Positions 39,597 through 47,646 of a stretch of 64,000 nt of DNA are shown piece after piece. The notes beneath the pieces are model-generated. The model was given only the letters and a program-made list of their open reading frames with translations, ran no database searches and was not told the origin of the DNA. Both the position numbers and the translations under genes were made by a program. This DNA is from Affinundibacterium macrobrachii. Lineage in GTDB: Bacteria; Pseudomonadota; Gammaproteobacteria; Burkholderiales; Burkholderiaceae_D. Within the stretch, counting starts at the first letter, position 1; every line of letters starts with the position of its first letter. The DNA is taken from assembly GCF_014652415.1 (NCBI RefSeq), contig NZ_BMYT01000002.1, positions 620,001 through 684,000 on the forward strand. Reading direction: 5' to 3'.

Positions 39597-39929
39597 ATGG
39601 AAATAGTCTCGAACCATACACACTTGTTAGCACCAGTTGATTGGCCATTCGATGCGCCGACTAACGCTGTTGCGTACACTAATCAGCGAGTTCTACGAGA
39701 AGATCATCCAGTACTTTTAGTAAGCCACGACAATGATGGTGATTGGCAGTTCTTGTGTGGAAGCGACGACCCTGGTGAATGTCTTATCGTTTGTCTAGCG
39801 TGCGCGTTTGAGCGGGATAGAACCGTGGGCTTAGTAGCCGATCTGCCAGTCGGTTGGCAAGCATGGCGTGAATCAGTAAGTGATCATTGGCATCGTGCAC
39901 CGCGTGAAGACGATGAAAATGATGTTTGA
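39597..39929 (+). CDS. Small orphan protein of 110 residues
   Basis: This small acidic, Trp- and Asp-rich protein is not confidently recognised. It shows PVDWPFDAP, VLREDHPVLLVSHDNDGDWQFLCG, ECLIVCLACAFERD and LPVGWQAWRESVSDHWHR. The pattern of a short beta-rich domain with a C-terminal helix resembles the many small cytoplasmic proteins annotated as hypothetical or immunity-like in proteobacteria, but no family is claimed. It has no signal peptide or membrane helix. It lies alone between two palindromic elements. The ATG has no strong ribosome binding site. Coding is supported by length and amino-acid composition rather than homology. Confidence 0.65.
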   Translation: MEIVSNHTHLLAPVDWPFDAPTNAVAYTNQRVLREDHPVLLVSHDNDGDWQFLCGSDDPGECLIVCLACAFERDRTVGLVADLPVGWQAWRESVSDHWHRAPREDDENDV

Positions 39930-40041
39930 TATTACATTCGGGGCGGATTGGCTTGAAGAGGTTTGATTCTTTAGAAATTGTCTGTTCGGCCTGCAATTCA
40001 ATTCCACGTTGAGTAGTCCGACTTCATTCGCATGTGACACT

Positions 40042-40135
40042 GCCAATTGTGCGGGACAGAAATGGGAAAAAGAGAGTCAGATGTCTGAGCGAAGCGAGTT
40101 TCTGACTCTCCCCATTTTTGTCTTGCACAATTGGG
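40042..40135. repeat. Large palindrome with nested 25-nt and 10-nt arms
   Basis: Outer arms 40042-40066 and 40111-40135 match as inverted repeats at nearly all of 25 positions. Just inside them, GAGAGTCAGA (40072-40081) pairs perfectly with TCTGACTCTC (40101-40110). The whole 94-nt segment can fold as one long hairpin or cruciform. It resembles dispersed palindromic elements of Burkholderiales and Xanthomonadales; no protein is encoded. Confidence 0.85.
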
Positions 40136-40173
40136 AACCCGAAGGGCAGTGGCGCCTGCGTCGCCTTTTTTGG

Positions 40174-40205
40174 GTTACCTTTTTTGGCGAAGCAAAAAAG
40201 GTAAC
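40174..40205. repeat. Perfect 13-bp hairpin GTTACC-T6-G
   Basis: GTTACCTTTTTTG (40174-40186) and CAAAAAAGGTAAC (40193-40205) pair perfectly around the loop GCGAAG. It follows the large palindrome after 38 nt and precedes a stretch GGCTGTCGGGCCACCCCCGAC. The sequence type (GGTTAC, T-rich, GCGAAGC, A-rich, GTAAC) recurs in many betaproteobacterial and Xanthomonas genomes as an intergenic repeat, from memory. Confidence 0.8.
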
Positions 40206-40271
40206 TGGCTGTCGGGCCACCCCCGACCAGTAAATGACATCGCTTAGCTCAGGTTGCGAAACTCGCTGCAA

Positions 40272-40976
40272 ATGAAACAAAAAATAAAACCCACCATCTG
40301 GCTATTCGACCTAGACAACACCCTACACAACGCCAGCGCAGCAGTCTTCCCCAGCATAGCCAACAACATGACCCGCTACATGACACAAGTCTTAGCGGCG
40401 GCAAATCATCCTTCAGACATAGATACCGTCAATCAATTAAGAGTCGATTACCTGAAACGTTACGGTGCCACGCTTAAAGGTATGGTGATCCACCATGGCG
40501 TCGACGAAACGGACTTTTTACGTGAAGCGCATCAGTTTGAACATCTTCCTGATTTGCTCAGAAGAGAACGTGGCTTATCGAAAATTCTTGCACTACTACC
40601 TGGCCAGAAAATTTTATTTACGAATGCGCCTCAAGAATATTCAAAGCAAACGATTCGCTATTTCAACTTGCATCGCCACTTCTCGGATCACATTTCGATA
40701 GAGGCCATGCATGTACATGGCAAGTCGCATCCCAAGCCAAGCAAGCCTTATCTTAGAAAACTATTGGCGCAACATGCTTGGTCGCCACAACAATGTATTT
40801 TGGTGGAAGATAGTGTTGCGAATTTGGTCGCCGCGAAACAAATTGGTTTGCGCACAGTGTTGGTGACTGGGCATGGTCAACATGTACAGCAGAAAAGTAT
40901 TTCTGCCAGCGCCGATATCAAAGTAAAATCGGTGTTTGAATTGCCGCATCGTTTGCGTCAATTAGGTTTCTCTTAG
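40272..40976 (+). CDS. HAD-superfamily pyrimidine 5'-nucleotidase-like hydrolase
   Basis: The catalytic HAD motif I is WLFDLDNTLHNASAAVFP, motif II is ILFTNAPQEYS, and motif IV region is ILVEDSVANLVAAK. This combination is typical of SDT1/YjjG-type pyrimidine 5'-nucleotidases, which dephosphorylate nucleoside monophosphates, including non-canonical ones. ATG 40272 gives 234 residues; the TTG at 40254 is in frame but less likely. The order argB-nucleotidase-slmA is a conserved betaproteobacterial neighbourhood, here interrupted by the small orphan and the palindromic repeats. It is 32 nt upstream of slmA, probably in one transcription unit. Confidence 0.9.
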   Translation: MKQKIKPTIWLFDLDNTLHNASAAVFPSIANNMTRYMTQVLAAANHPSDIDTVNQLRVDYLKRYGATLKGMVIHHGVDETDFLREAHQFEHLPDLLRRERGLSKILALLPGQKILFTNAPQEYSKQTIRYFNLHRHFSDHISIEAMHVHGKSHPKPSKPYLRKLLAQHAWSPQQCILVEDSVANLVAAKQIGLRTVLVTGHGQHVQQKSISASADIKVKSVFELPHRLRQLGFS

Positions 40977-41008
40977 TCGTCCTTAGTTGTTCTAATTTGT
41001 CCAAAACT

Positions 41009-41581
41009 ATGTCTATCACAAAGCCCGGTGAGCGTAAGCTCCAGATTTTGCAAACTTTAGCCGCAATGCTAGAAAACCCGAAAGGGGAAAAAATTACCAC
41101 GGCGGCATTGGCAGCGAAGATCGATGTGTCTGAGGCGACCTTGTATCGACATTTTGCCAGTAAGGCGCAAATGTTTGAGGGCTTGATCGAGTTTATCGAG
41201 ACCACAATCTTTGGTTTGATTAATCAAATCAGCCAACAACATAAAGATGGTTTGCAGCAAGCGCATAACATTACCTTGATGTTACTCAGTTTTGCAGAAC
41301 GTAATCCTGGTATGACCAAGGTCTTGATCGGCGATGCTTTAGTCAATGAAGACGAACGTTTGCAGCAACGCATGAACCAATTGATGGATAGAATTGAACT
41401 CGCGTACAAACAGGCCCTGCGACAAGCTGGTGTACAAGGGCAAGTGCCAGAAACAGAAGTGGCGATGCGCGCGAATCTATTAACGACTTTCGTGTTGGGT
41501 CGCTGGCAGCGTTATGCAAAAACTGGTTTTAAAGCGAGTCCAACAGAGTTGGTCACCGCGCAAATCACTTTGTTGCTGTGA
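41009..41581 (+). CDS. slmA: Nucleoid occlusion factor SlmA (TetR family)
   Basis: SlmA binds specific chromosomal sites and blocks FtsZ assembly over the nucleoid. KLQILQTLAAMLENP and ITTAALAAKIDVSEATLYRHFASKAQMFEGLIEFIE form the TetR-type helix-turn-helix, very close to E. coli SlmA in spacing and residues; FAERNPGMTKVLIGDAL and RINQLMDRIE-like RMNQLMDRIELAYKQAL match the second domain. ATG 41009 gives 190 residues (E. coli: 198); a TTG at 40997 is less likely. Neighbouring nucleotidase and argB agree with the known arrangement in this group. Confidence 0.92.
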   Translation: MSITKPGERKLQILQTLAAMLENPKGEKITTAALAAKIDVSEATLYRHFASKAQMFEGLIEFIETTIFGLINQISQQHKDGLQQAHNITLMLLSFAERNPGMTKVLIGDALVNEDERLQQRMNQLMDRIELAYKQALRQAGVQGQVPETEVAMRANLLTTFVLGRWQRYAKTGFKASPTELVTAQITLLL

Positions 41582-41663
41582 GTCGCGAGCAATCGGATGG
41601 TCGCGTAAGTCAGAAATAAACCGCTCACCGAATGCTTGATTGACCTAAGCAAATGAATTGAAC

Positions 41664-42260
41664 TCAGGCGACATCGTCGATCGCAAGTTTTTCGAGATTG
41701 CCACGCAATAAATTGTGCGCTTCGTTGTAGAACGCATCGACTTGATTTTCTTTGAGTCGAATCTGCAAGATTGCGCGATCGGTATAGTCCGTTGCGATGA
41801 TGTTCGCTTGGTAGTGTTCACATAGGCGACGTAGTTGTGATTCATCGGCAAATTGAATCGCTAACTTGATCTCGCTGAGGATTTCAATCGCGATTAATTC
41901 CGCATTTTTGAATGCATCAGAAATGGCTTGGCCATACGCACGGGTTAAACCGCCTGCACCAAGTTTAGTCCCGCCCCAATAACGTACGACTACCGCAAGT
42001 ACATTGAATAGTGCTTTATGCACCAAGACGTTGTACATTGGTTTTGCCGCAGTGCCGGATGGTTCGCCATCATCGTCTAAGCCAGAATCACCCTCGCACA
42101 AAAGTACCCAGCAAACATGCACTGCATTTGGATGTTGGGCACGAATCTGCGCCAGCATCGCTTGTGCTTCTACGCGGCTATAAACTGGATAAAGCTGTCC
42201 GAGAAAGCGGCTTTTCTTGATTTCGATTTCAGCACTGACGGCTGATTTAAGTTGATACAT
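41664..42260 (-). CDS. yigZ: YigZ/IMPACT family protein
   Basis: YigZ proteins have an N-terminal domain shared with the eukaryotic translation regulator IMPACT and a C-terminal EF-G-like domain. EIEIKKSRFLGQLYPV, DDGEPSGTAAKPMYNVL and VVVRYWGGTKLGAGGLTRAYG are the signature. At 198 residues it is the normal length (about 205). The family has been linked to translation, but the molecular role in bacteria is unresolved. It is on the minus strand, convergent with slmA, with no terminator visible in the 82-nt gap. Confidence 0.94.
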   Translation of the reverse strand: MYQLKSAVSAEIEIKKSRFLGQLYPVYSRVEAQAMLAQIRAQHPNAVHVCWVLLCEGDSGLDDDGEPSGTAAKPMYNVLVHKALFNVLAVVVRYWGGTKLGAGGLTRAYGQAISDAFKNAELIAIEILSEIKLAIQFADESQLRRLCEHYQANIIATDYTDRAILQIRLKENQVDAFYNEAHNLLRGNLEKLAIDDVA

Positions 42261-42340
42261 AAAGTTGATACATAAATCCCAGTAATTGATTCCTAGTAGA
42301 AGAATCTTGGGAATAATTTTAGCGTTGCCAAATAAACTTC

Positions 42341-42772
42341 TTATTGAATGACAAAATTTTCAAAGAAGATATCTTGCACGCCATCGTGATCTTTTGTGGA
42401 CAATGCACCATTGATTTTCTTACGTAACTCTTCGATCAAGGTCTTTTTCCCCTCGACGGTTTGTATCTCGGTATAGTCTTTGCTGCTAAGCGTCGTAATC
42501 ACTGCATGACGAACCATGGGCATAAATAATTTTACTTTGTCAGCCGATTCAGGCGCGCCCATTTGCAAAGTGATGATCGTTTGTAAGTAGCGATCAAAGC
42601 TCGCGAGATTTACTACAAATGGTTCTAGACGCGCGGTTGGTGCTGCGCCCGCAGACGCACTTGCGCTCGCCTTGTCACTAGCATGTGCTGAGCCGATGCT
42701 CATAAGACATCCTACACTCAACAGTACACTTGCTATCCATTTTTTTGTAAACGATTGAGATTTGTTCGACAC
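42341..42772 (-). CDS. FliL-like protein with an apparent signal peptide
   Basis: FliL proteins usually sit in the inner membrane at the flagellar stator. Here the core is recognisable: LEPFVVNLASFDRYLQTIITLQ, FMPMVRHAVITTLSSKDYTEIQTVEGKKTLIEELRKKIN and DIFFENFVIQ at the very end. The N-terminus (about residues 10-32) ends in GSAHAS, which looks like a cleavable signal peptide rather than an anchor, so the protein may be free in the periplasm. GTG 42772 has AAGGAG 6 nt upstream and is preferred over a TTG two codons earlier. No flagellar gene is nearby; a role outside flagella is possible. Confidence 0.8.
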   Translation of the reverse strand: MSNKSQSFTKKWIASVLLSVGCLMSIGSAHASDKASASASAGAAPTARLEPFVVNLASFDRYLQTIITLQMGAPESADKVKLFMPMVRHAVITTLSSKDYTEIQTVEGKKTLIEELRKKINGALSTKDHDGVQDIFFENFVIQ

Positions 42773-42931
42773 AATCAACTCCTTGAATTTTGCTGCACAT
42801 GGATGTCAAGAATTAGATCAGAAGATTTGCTGGATGAGGCCATGCAAATACAACACACTAATTCTTGAACATCGTCATGACGCGATTGGCTTGTGATGAC
42901 TTTAGTTTGCCTTAGCTGCGCCTAGCTTGGT

Positions 42932-44599
42932 TTAGGTCGTTAAAGGCTTGTAGCGAATGCGTTTTGGTTTAGCTCCTTCTTCACCTAAACGTTTCTTCTT
43001 GTCCGCTTCGTACTCTTGGTAGTTACCATCAAAGAAAGTCACTTGTGAGTCACCTTCAAATGCCAAGATATGCGTCGCAATACGATCCAAGAACCAACGA
43101 TCATGCGAAATCACCATCACGCTACCAGCAAATTCCAACAAGGCGTCTTCCAATGCACGCAATGTTTCAACGTCCAAATCATTTGATGGTTCATCGAGTA
43201 GCAGTACGTTACCACCTTGCAGTAAAGTTTTCGCCAAATGCAAACGACCACGTTCACCACCAGATAAATTACCAACGATTTTCTGTTGATCGCCGCCTTT
43301 GAAATTGAAGCGACCTAAGTAGGCACGTGAAGGCATTTCAAAACGGCCCACCGTCAAAATGTCGGCACCATTGGCGACATCTTCGAATACGGTTTTGGTA
43401 TTACCCAAATCCTCACGAGATTGATCAACCAAAGAAATCTTGGCAGTCTGACCCAATACCACTTCACCGCTATCTGGTTGTTCGATACCTTTGATCATTT
43501 TGAACAAAGTCGATTTACCAGCGCCGTTCGGACCAATGATACCAACGATCGCACCAGGTGGAATTTTAAAACTGAGATTGTCGATCAACAGACGGTCACC
43601 AAATGATTTGCTGACGTTTTTAAATTCAATCACTTCGTTACCTAAACGCTCAGCAACAGGGATGAAAATCTCCTGTGTCTCGTTGCGTTTTTGGTATTCG
43701 TGTTCGCTCATCTCATTAAAGCGTGCCAAACGCGCTTTGCTCTTGGCCTGACGGGCTTTGGGATTTTGACGCGCCCATTCCAATTCTTTTTGCAAGGCTT
43801 TTTGACGTGCAGATTCGGTCGCTTCTTCTTGCTTCAAGCGTGCTTGTTTTTGATCGAGCCAAGAAGAATAATTGCCCTTCCATGGAATACCCGCGCCACG
43901 GTCGAGTTCTAGAATCCATTCTGCTGCGTTGTCCAAGAAGTAGCGATCATGGGTAATCGCAACGACGGTGCCAGGGAAGCGCAATAAGAATTGTTCTAGC
44001 CAATCGACTGATTCTGCATCCAAATGGTTGGTCGGTTCATCAAGCAACAGCATGTCTGGCTTGGATAGCAATAAGCGACAAAGCGCAACGCGACGTTTTT
44101 CACCACCAGATAACACACCGATTTTTGCATCCCATGGTGGCAAGCGTAAAGCATCTGCCGCCATTTCTAATTGCAACTCAACATTGTCGCCAGCAGAAGC
44201 AGAAATAATCGCTTCTAGACGCGCTTGTTCATTGGCAAGCGCATCGAAATCCGCATCTTCTTCTGCGTAAGCCGCATAGATTTGTTCGAGTTTTGCTTTG
44301 GCTTCAAATACTTCGCCCAGTGCGCCTTCGACGGCTTGGCGTACGGTTTGTTCAGGATCTAGTTGCGGTTCTTGCGGTAAGTAGCCGATATTCAAATTCG
44401 GCATTGGCACTGCTTCGCCTTGAATATCTTTATCGATCCCTGCCATGATTTTTAACAGAGAAGACTTACCTGAGCCATTTAGACCCAAGACACCGATTTT
44501 GGCGCCGGGGAAAAATGAAAGTGAGATATCTTTCAGAATTTGACGTTTAGGCGGCACGATTTTGCCGACTCGGTTCATGGTGTATACGTAATTTGCCAT
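42932..44599 (-). CDS. ettA: Energy-dependent translational throttle protein EttA
   Basis: EttA is an ABC-F ATPase that binds the ribosomal E site and gates the first peptide bond according to ATP/ADP ratio. MANYVYTMNRVGKIVPPKR is the classic start. Two ATPase domains are seen: Walker A GLNGSGKSSLL and GPNGAGKSTLF, signature LSGGEKRRVALCRLL and LSGGERGRLHLAKTL, Walker B LLLLDEPTNHLD and LLLDEPSNDLD. The interdomain linker of ABC-F proteins (about residues 240-320) is rich in Arg/Gln/Lys. At 555 residues it is full length and has no membrane domain, so it is not a transporter. Confidence 0.97.
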   Translation of the reverse strand: MANYVYTMNRVGKIVPPKRQILKDISLSFFPGAKIGVLGLNGSGKSSLLKIMAGIDKDIQGEAVPMPNLNIGYLPQEPQLDPEQTVRQAVEGALGEVFEAKAKLEQIYAAYAEEDADFDALANEQARLEAIISASAGDNVELQLEMAADALRLPPWDAKIGVLSGGEKRRVALCRLLLSKPDMLLLDEPTNHLDAESVDWLEQFLLRFPGTVVAITHDRYFLDNAAEWILELDRGAGIPWKGNYSSWLDQKQARLKQEEATESARQKALQKELEWARQNPKARQAKSKARLARFNEMSEHEYQKRNETQEIFIPVAERLGNEVIEFKNVSKSFGDRLLIDNLSFKIPPGAIVGIIGPNGAGKSTLFKMIKGIEQPDSGEVVLGQTAKISLVDQSREDLGNTKTVFEDVANGADILTVGRFEMPSRAYLGRFNFKGGDQQKIVGNLSGGERGRLHLAKTLLQGGNVLLLDEPSNDLDVETLRALEDALLEFAGSVMVISHDRWFLDRIATHILAFEGDSQVTFFDGNYQEYEADKKKRLGEEGAKPKRIRYKPLTT

Positions 44600-45204
44600 T
44601 TTTGGAGTAATTTTATAGAGGAAATTGGAAGCCGCTAGGATACCTCAATCGCATCCTTAAAGTATCGTTAAACGGCTTGTATGGAACAAAAATAATTCCG
44701 TATTTCACCGATGATGATCGATCAATTTGCTATGAATACGATTGTCTATGATCTTGCAATTCACATTGTTACAAAATGTTACTTCTTCTCGAAATGCCGC
44801 GTTTGTCGTCGGCAATTCTGTGTTGAATGTGGTGGTGTGAGGTGATTTGCCTAGATAGGCTTTACGCAATAAAAAAAATCGACCATAAGTTTGGGTGGTG
44901 CAAGCCTGACATAGTGCGTATTTTCACCGATGGAAAGTCTTGCTATCACCACCCTATGTAGTTAAGATGCTTGGATGTGTTTTGATGATGGTTATCAAAG
45001 AAATAAAATGCTGTTATAGTTTATGCTTATTATTGCTATCTTGATTCATTTTGACGGTGATTTAGTCCTTATTGAAATCAATTGATTGGTTTTGGATTCG
45101 CCTTAGCAGTGATTAGTAGTTCTTTTACGATGTATTACGATTTGCACTTACTTGGACACGTACTGCCAGTGTCTTTTCTGGAATTTGTTCCTTAGATTGT
45201 GTTT
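44600..45204. other. Long divergent spacer between ettA and a GGDEF gene
   Basis: No gene is seen in these 605 nt. It must carry promoters for both flanking genes. A partly palindromic TTTGAT...ATCAAA (44981-44999) lies about 205 nt before the GGDEF gene and could be a regulator site. No -35/-10 pair with convincing spacing was found. Confidence 0.45.
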
Positions 45205-46254
45205 ATGGAATCAATCATTAAACATTTGATGGAGATTACGGGTCACCGCGACCACGATCTTCTCAATATTTCTGTGATCTCAGCCTTGAGCGAGCTAACC
45301 CATGCTTCACGCGCACGAGTGCTGGATATTTTGCACGTTGGCGACAATGTTTTCGTGAAGGCGCAAATTACGATAGATCATGGCAAATTGGCTTCCAATG
45401 AAGAACACCTAGTTCACTTGATTCCAGAAGTCCCGATTGAGCAGTTTCCTCAGCTTGCTTCCGGATTGCAGCAACATGAAAATGTGATTGAGTACGTCGC
45501 TGATAACGGTGACCGTACGGTTTGGTTGCCGATCTGGATGAATGAAAAAGTCCACGTTTGCCTTGAGATTTTTAATCCCGCCTCATTTACCGAAAACACC
45601 AAGGAAGTGATGAGCGGTATTTTGGTTGTGTATCGCAACTTCCAAAACTTGCTTGATTACAGCGAACGAGATTCACTCACTGGTTTATTGAATCGCAAAA
45701 CCTTTGACGATAATTTTTCAAAAATATTACGTACTAGCGTACAGAAGCAATTGTCTGAAGAAGTCGATCAGCCCGCAGTTGAGCGACGCCGCGACGAGAA
45801 AGAAAAGCAGCATTGGTTAGCTGTATTGGATATTGATCACTTCAAACGCGTCAATGATACCTTCGGACATCTGTATGGTGACGAAGTATTGATTTTGGTG
45901 GCAAATCTGATGCGCAGTTCTTTCCGCCCAAGCGATAAATTATTTCGATTTGGCGGCGAGGAGTTTGTGATCTTATTGCGCTCAACAACCAAGGAAGACG
46001 CGCACATGATTTTTGAGCGCTTCCGTGAGAATGTGGCGCGTTATCCATTCCCGCAAGTGGGTACGGTAACGATCAGTATCGGCTTTGCACATATCGATCC
46101 ATTTGAACCTGCAGTCGGCATCATTGGCCGTGCTGATCAAGCTCTGTATTACGCCAAGAGCAATGGGCGTAACCGAATTTGCCATTACGAAGATTTGGTG
46201 GAATCAGGCTTGCTACATATTGAGCACTCTCAAGATAGCGTCGAGTTCTTTTGA
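45205..46254 (+). CDS. Diguanylate cyclase with GAF-like N-terminal domain
   Basis: The C-terminal GGDEF domain (about residues 150-335) makes cyclic di-GMP. DSLTGLLNRKTFDD opens it, DIDHFKRVNDTFGHLYGDEVL binds metal and substrate, and FGGEEFVILL is the active site, a functional GGEEF. RPSD five residues earlier fits the inhibitory I-site (RxxD), so product feedback inhibition is likely. The first 150 residues look GAF-like and cytoplasmic, with no membrane helix. ATG 45205 is chosen over a GTG two codons upstream. An insert of about 20 charged residues (EEVDQPAVERRRDEKEK) interrupts the GGDEF domain between its first and second strands. Confidence 0.92.
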   Translation: MESIIKHLMEITGHRDHDLLNISVISALSELTHASRARVLDILHVGDNVFVKAQITIDHGKLASNEEHLVHLIPEVPIEQFPQLASGLQQHENVIEYVADNGDRTVWLPIWMNEKVHVCLEIFNPASFTENTKEVMSGILVVYRNFQNLLDYSERDSLTGLLNRKTFDDNFSKILRTSVQKQLSEEVDQPAVERRRDEKEKQHWLAVLDIDHFKRVNDTFGHLYGDEVLILVANLMRSSFRPSDKLFRFGGEEFVILLRSTTKEDAHMIFERFRENVARYPFPQVGTVTISIGFAHIDPFEPAVGIIGRADQALYYAKSNGRNRICHYEDLVESGLLHIEHSQDSVEFF

Positions 46255-46286
46255 TCTTTGTCTAATCTTTGTCTAATCTTTGTCTG
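46254..46286. repeat. Three 11-bp tandem repeats after the GGDEF gene
   Basis: ATCTTTGTCTA is repeated at 46254, 46265 and 46276 (last copy ends in G). The array starts on the last base of the GGDEF stop codon. A 7-bp stem GCTCGCC/GGCGAGC (46309-46335) follows without a clear T run. Copy number may vary by slippage. Confidence 0.7.
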
Positions 46287-46411
46287 ATCTAGTTTTGATG
46301 ACGAAACTGCTCGCCCTCAATGATTTTAGGCGAGCGACTTCGTTAATCTTTCTTGCGAATTGCAACTTAATTTCCAGTTCATCGTTGAGCTAATCTGCGC
46401 TAATTCATATT

Positions 46412-47368
46412 ATGGAACTACGTCAACTACGCTATTTTGTCGCCATTGTTGACCACGGTTCACTATCTCGTGCCGCACGCGTTTTGCATATCGTGCAACC
46501 GGCGTTAACCCAACAAATTCAGCAGTTAGAAGAAGAACTGGGCGCGAGTTTGTTGCATCGTTCCGCACAGGGGATGCAAGCAACCGACGCAGGTAAAATT
46601 TTCTATGAACACGCGCTGGCGATCTTAAAACAAATTGCTGACGCTAAATCTGCGGTTACTCAATCGACCGATAAACCAACCGGAACGGTCGCTTTAGGAA
46701 TCCCACAAAGTGCTTCTGGTGCTTTGGCATTTCCTTTGTTGACGGCAGTACGTGCTGCTTATCCTGATATTGTGTTTCAGTTGACAGAGGAATTGACCGG
46801 AAACTTAACTGAGCAGTTGGCATCGGGGCGCTTAAATTTAGCGATCTTATTTGATGATGGTCAGCTTGGTAAATTTCATACCAAGACCTTGGTTGAAGAA
46901 CAGATGATGTACATCACGCGCGCCAACTCGCAGTTTGCATGCAAGCGCAAATCGATTACCTTGGATAAGGTATTACAGTCACCACTGATCTTACCTAGCA
47001 TCCAACATGGTGTGCGACCACGTATTGAACAAGTGGTGCGTGCGCAAGGAAAGCAAATCGAGAATGTCATTGATATTACCTCGATTGCGATTTTAAAGTC
47101 CGCGATTTTGGCCGATATGGGTGCCACCATTTTGCCCATTTCTCCTTTTTTGGCGGAAATCCAGCGCGGTGAAATGTGTGCTACGCCGATTAGTGATGTG
47201 ACGCTGTCACGTACCGTGAGTTTGTGTGCTTCAAAAAATATTCCCTTGACGAATGCAGCGATCGCAGTCGAAAAACTTGTACTCGATGTTAGTCGTGACT
47301 TGTGCGAAAGTGGTCGATGGCTTGGAGCGAAAAGTCTCTCGGAAATAAAGCCAGTCAAATCCTGTTAA
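46412..47368 (+). CDS. LysR-type transcriptional regulator
   Basis: MELRQLRYFVAIVDHGSLSRAARVLHIVQPALTQQIQQLEEELGA (first 45 residues) is a standard LysR winged helix-turn-helix; a type 2 periplasmic-binding-like effector domain follows (about 90-300: VALGIPQSASGALAFPLL, NLAILFDDG). The 318 residues are the normal length. The N-terminus most resembles regulators of the Nac/Cbl/CatR branch. No divergent target gene is adjacent, so its regulon cannot be named from position. No strong ribosome binding site is visible. Confidence 0.9.
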   Translation: MELRQLRYFVAIVDHGSLSRAARVLHIVQPALTQQIQQLEEELGASLLHRSAQGMQATDAGKIFYEHALAILKQIADAKSAVTQSTDKPTGTVALGIPQSASGALAFPLLTAVRAAYPDIVFQLTEELTGNLTEQLASGRLNLAILFDDGQLGKFHTKTLVEEQMMYITRANSQFACKRKSITLDKVLQSPLILPSIQHGVRPRIEQVVRAQGKQIENVIDITSIAILKSAILADMGATILPISPFLAEIQRGEMCATPISDVTLSRTVSLCASKNIPLTNAAIAVEKLVLDVSRDLCESGRWLGAKSLSEIKPVKSC

Positions 47369-47646
47369 CCGAGTAATTAAAATCATCAATGCCTAAATCG
47401 CATCACGCATAATCGATGATGCGAGATGTTCTCTCTTTGGTGCTAATCTTTGTTGAGATCTTTTCCAATTAGGTGTTACTTACCCAAACATCAAATTAGC
47501 AAGCGTTTGGTTTGAAACATGAACACCTTGGTTGCCACTAGACAGTCAATTTTCGACAGAAATTTTTAGTAATAGATAATTAAATTTAGCTATTAAGCTT
47601 TCGATATTGCAGTTATGATCACTGTTTTCGATTGAGGGAGACATTG

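Larger units (their letters stand above)
39930..40271 (+). other. Non-coding spacer rich in palindromes
   Basis: This 342-nt stretch before the HAD gene carries the large palindrome at 40042-40135 and a second hairpin at 40174-40205. Open frames crossing it are products of the repeat and do not look like real proteins. No clear promoter was identified. Confidence 0.55.

Noticed and set aside
40009-40280. Open frames of about 70 codons on both strands before the HAD gene
   Set aside because: They are created by the palindromic repeat; the two strands give similar peptides, as expected for an inverted repeat.
41724-44270. Several open frames of 60-100 codons antisense to ettA and yigZ
   Set aside because: They lie opposite conserved coding sequence and have unnatural composition.
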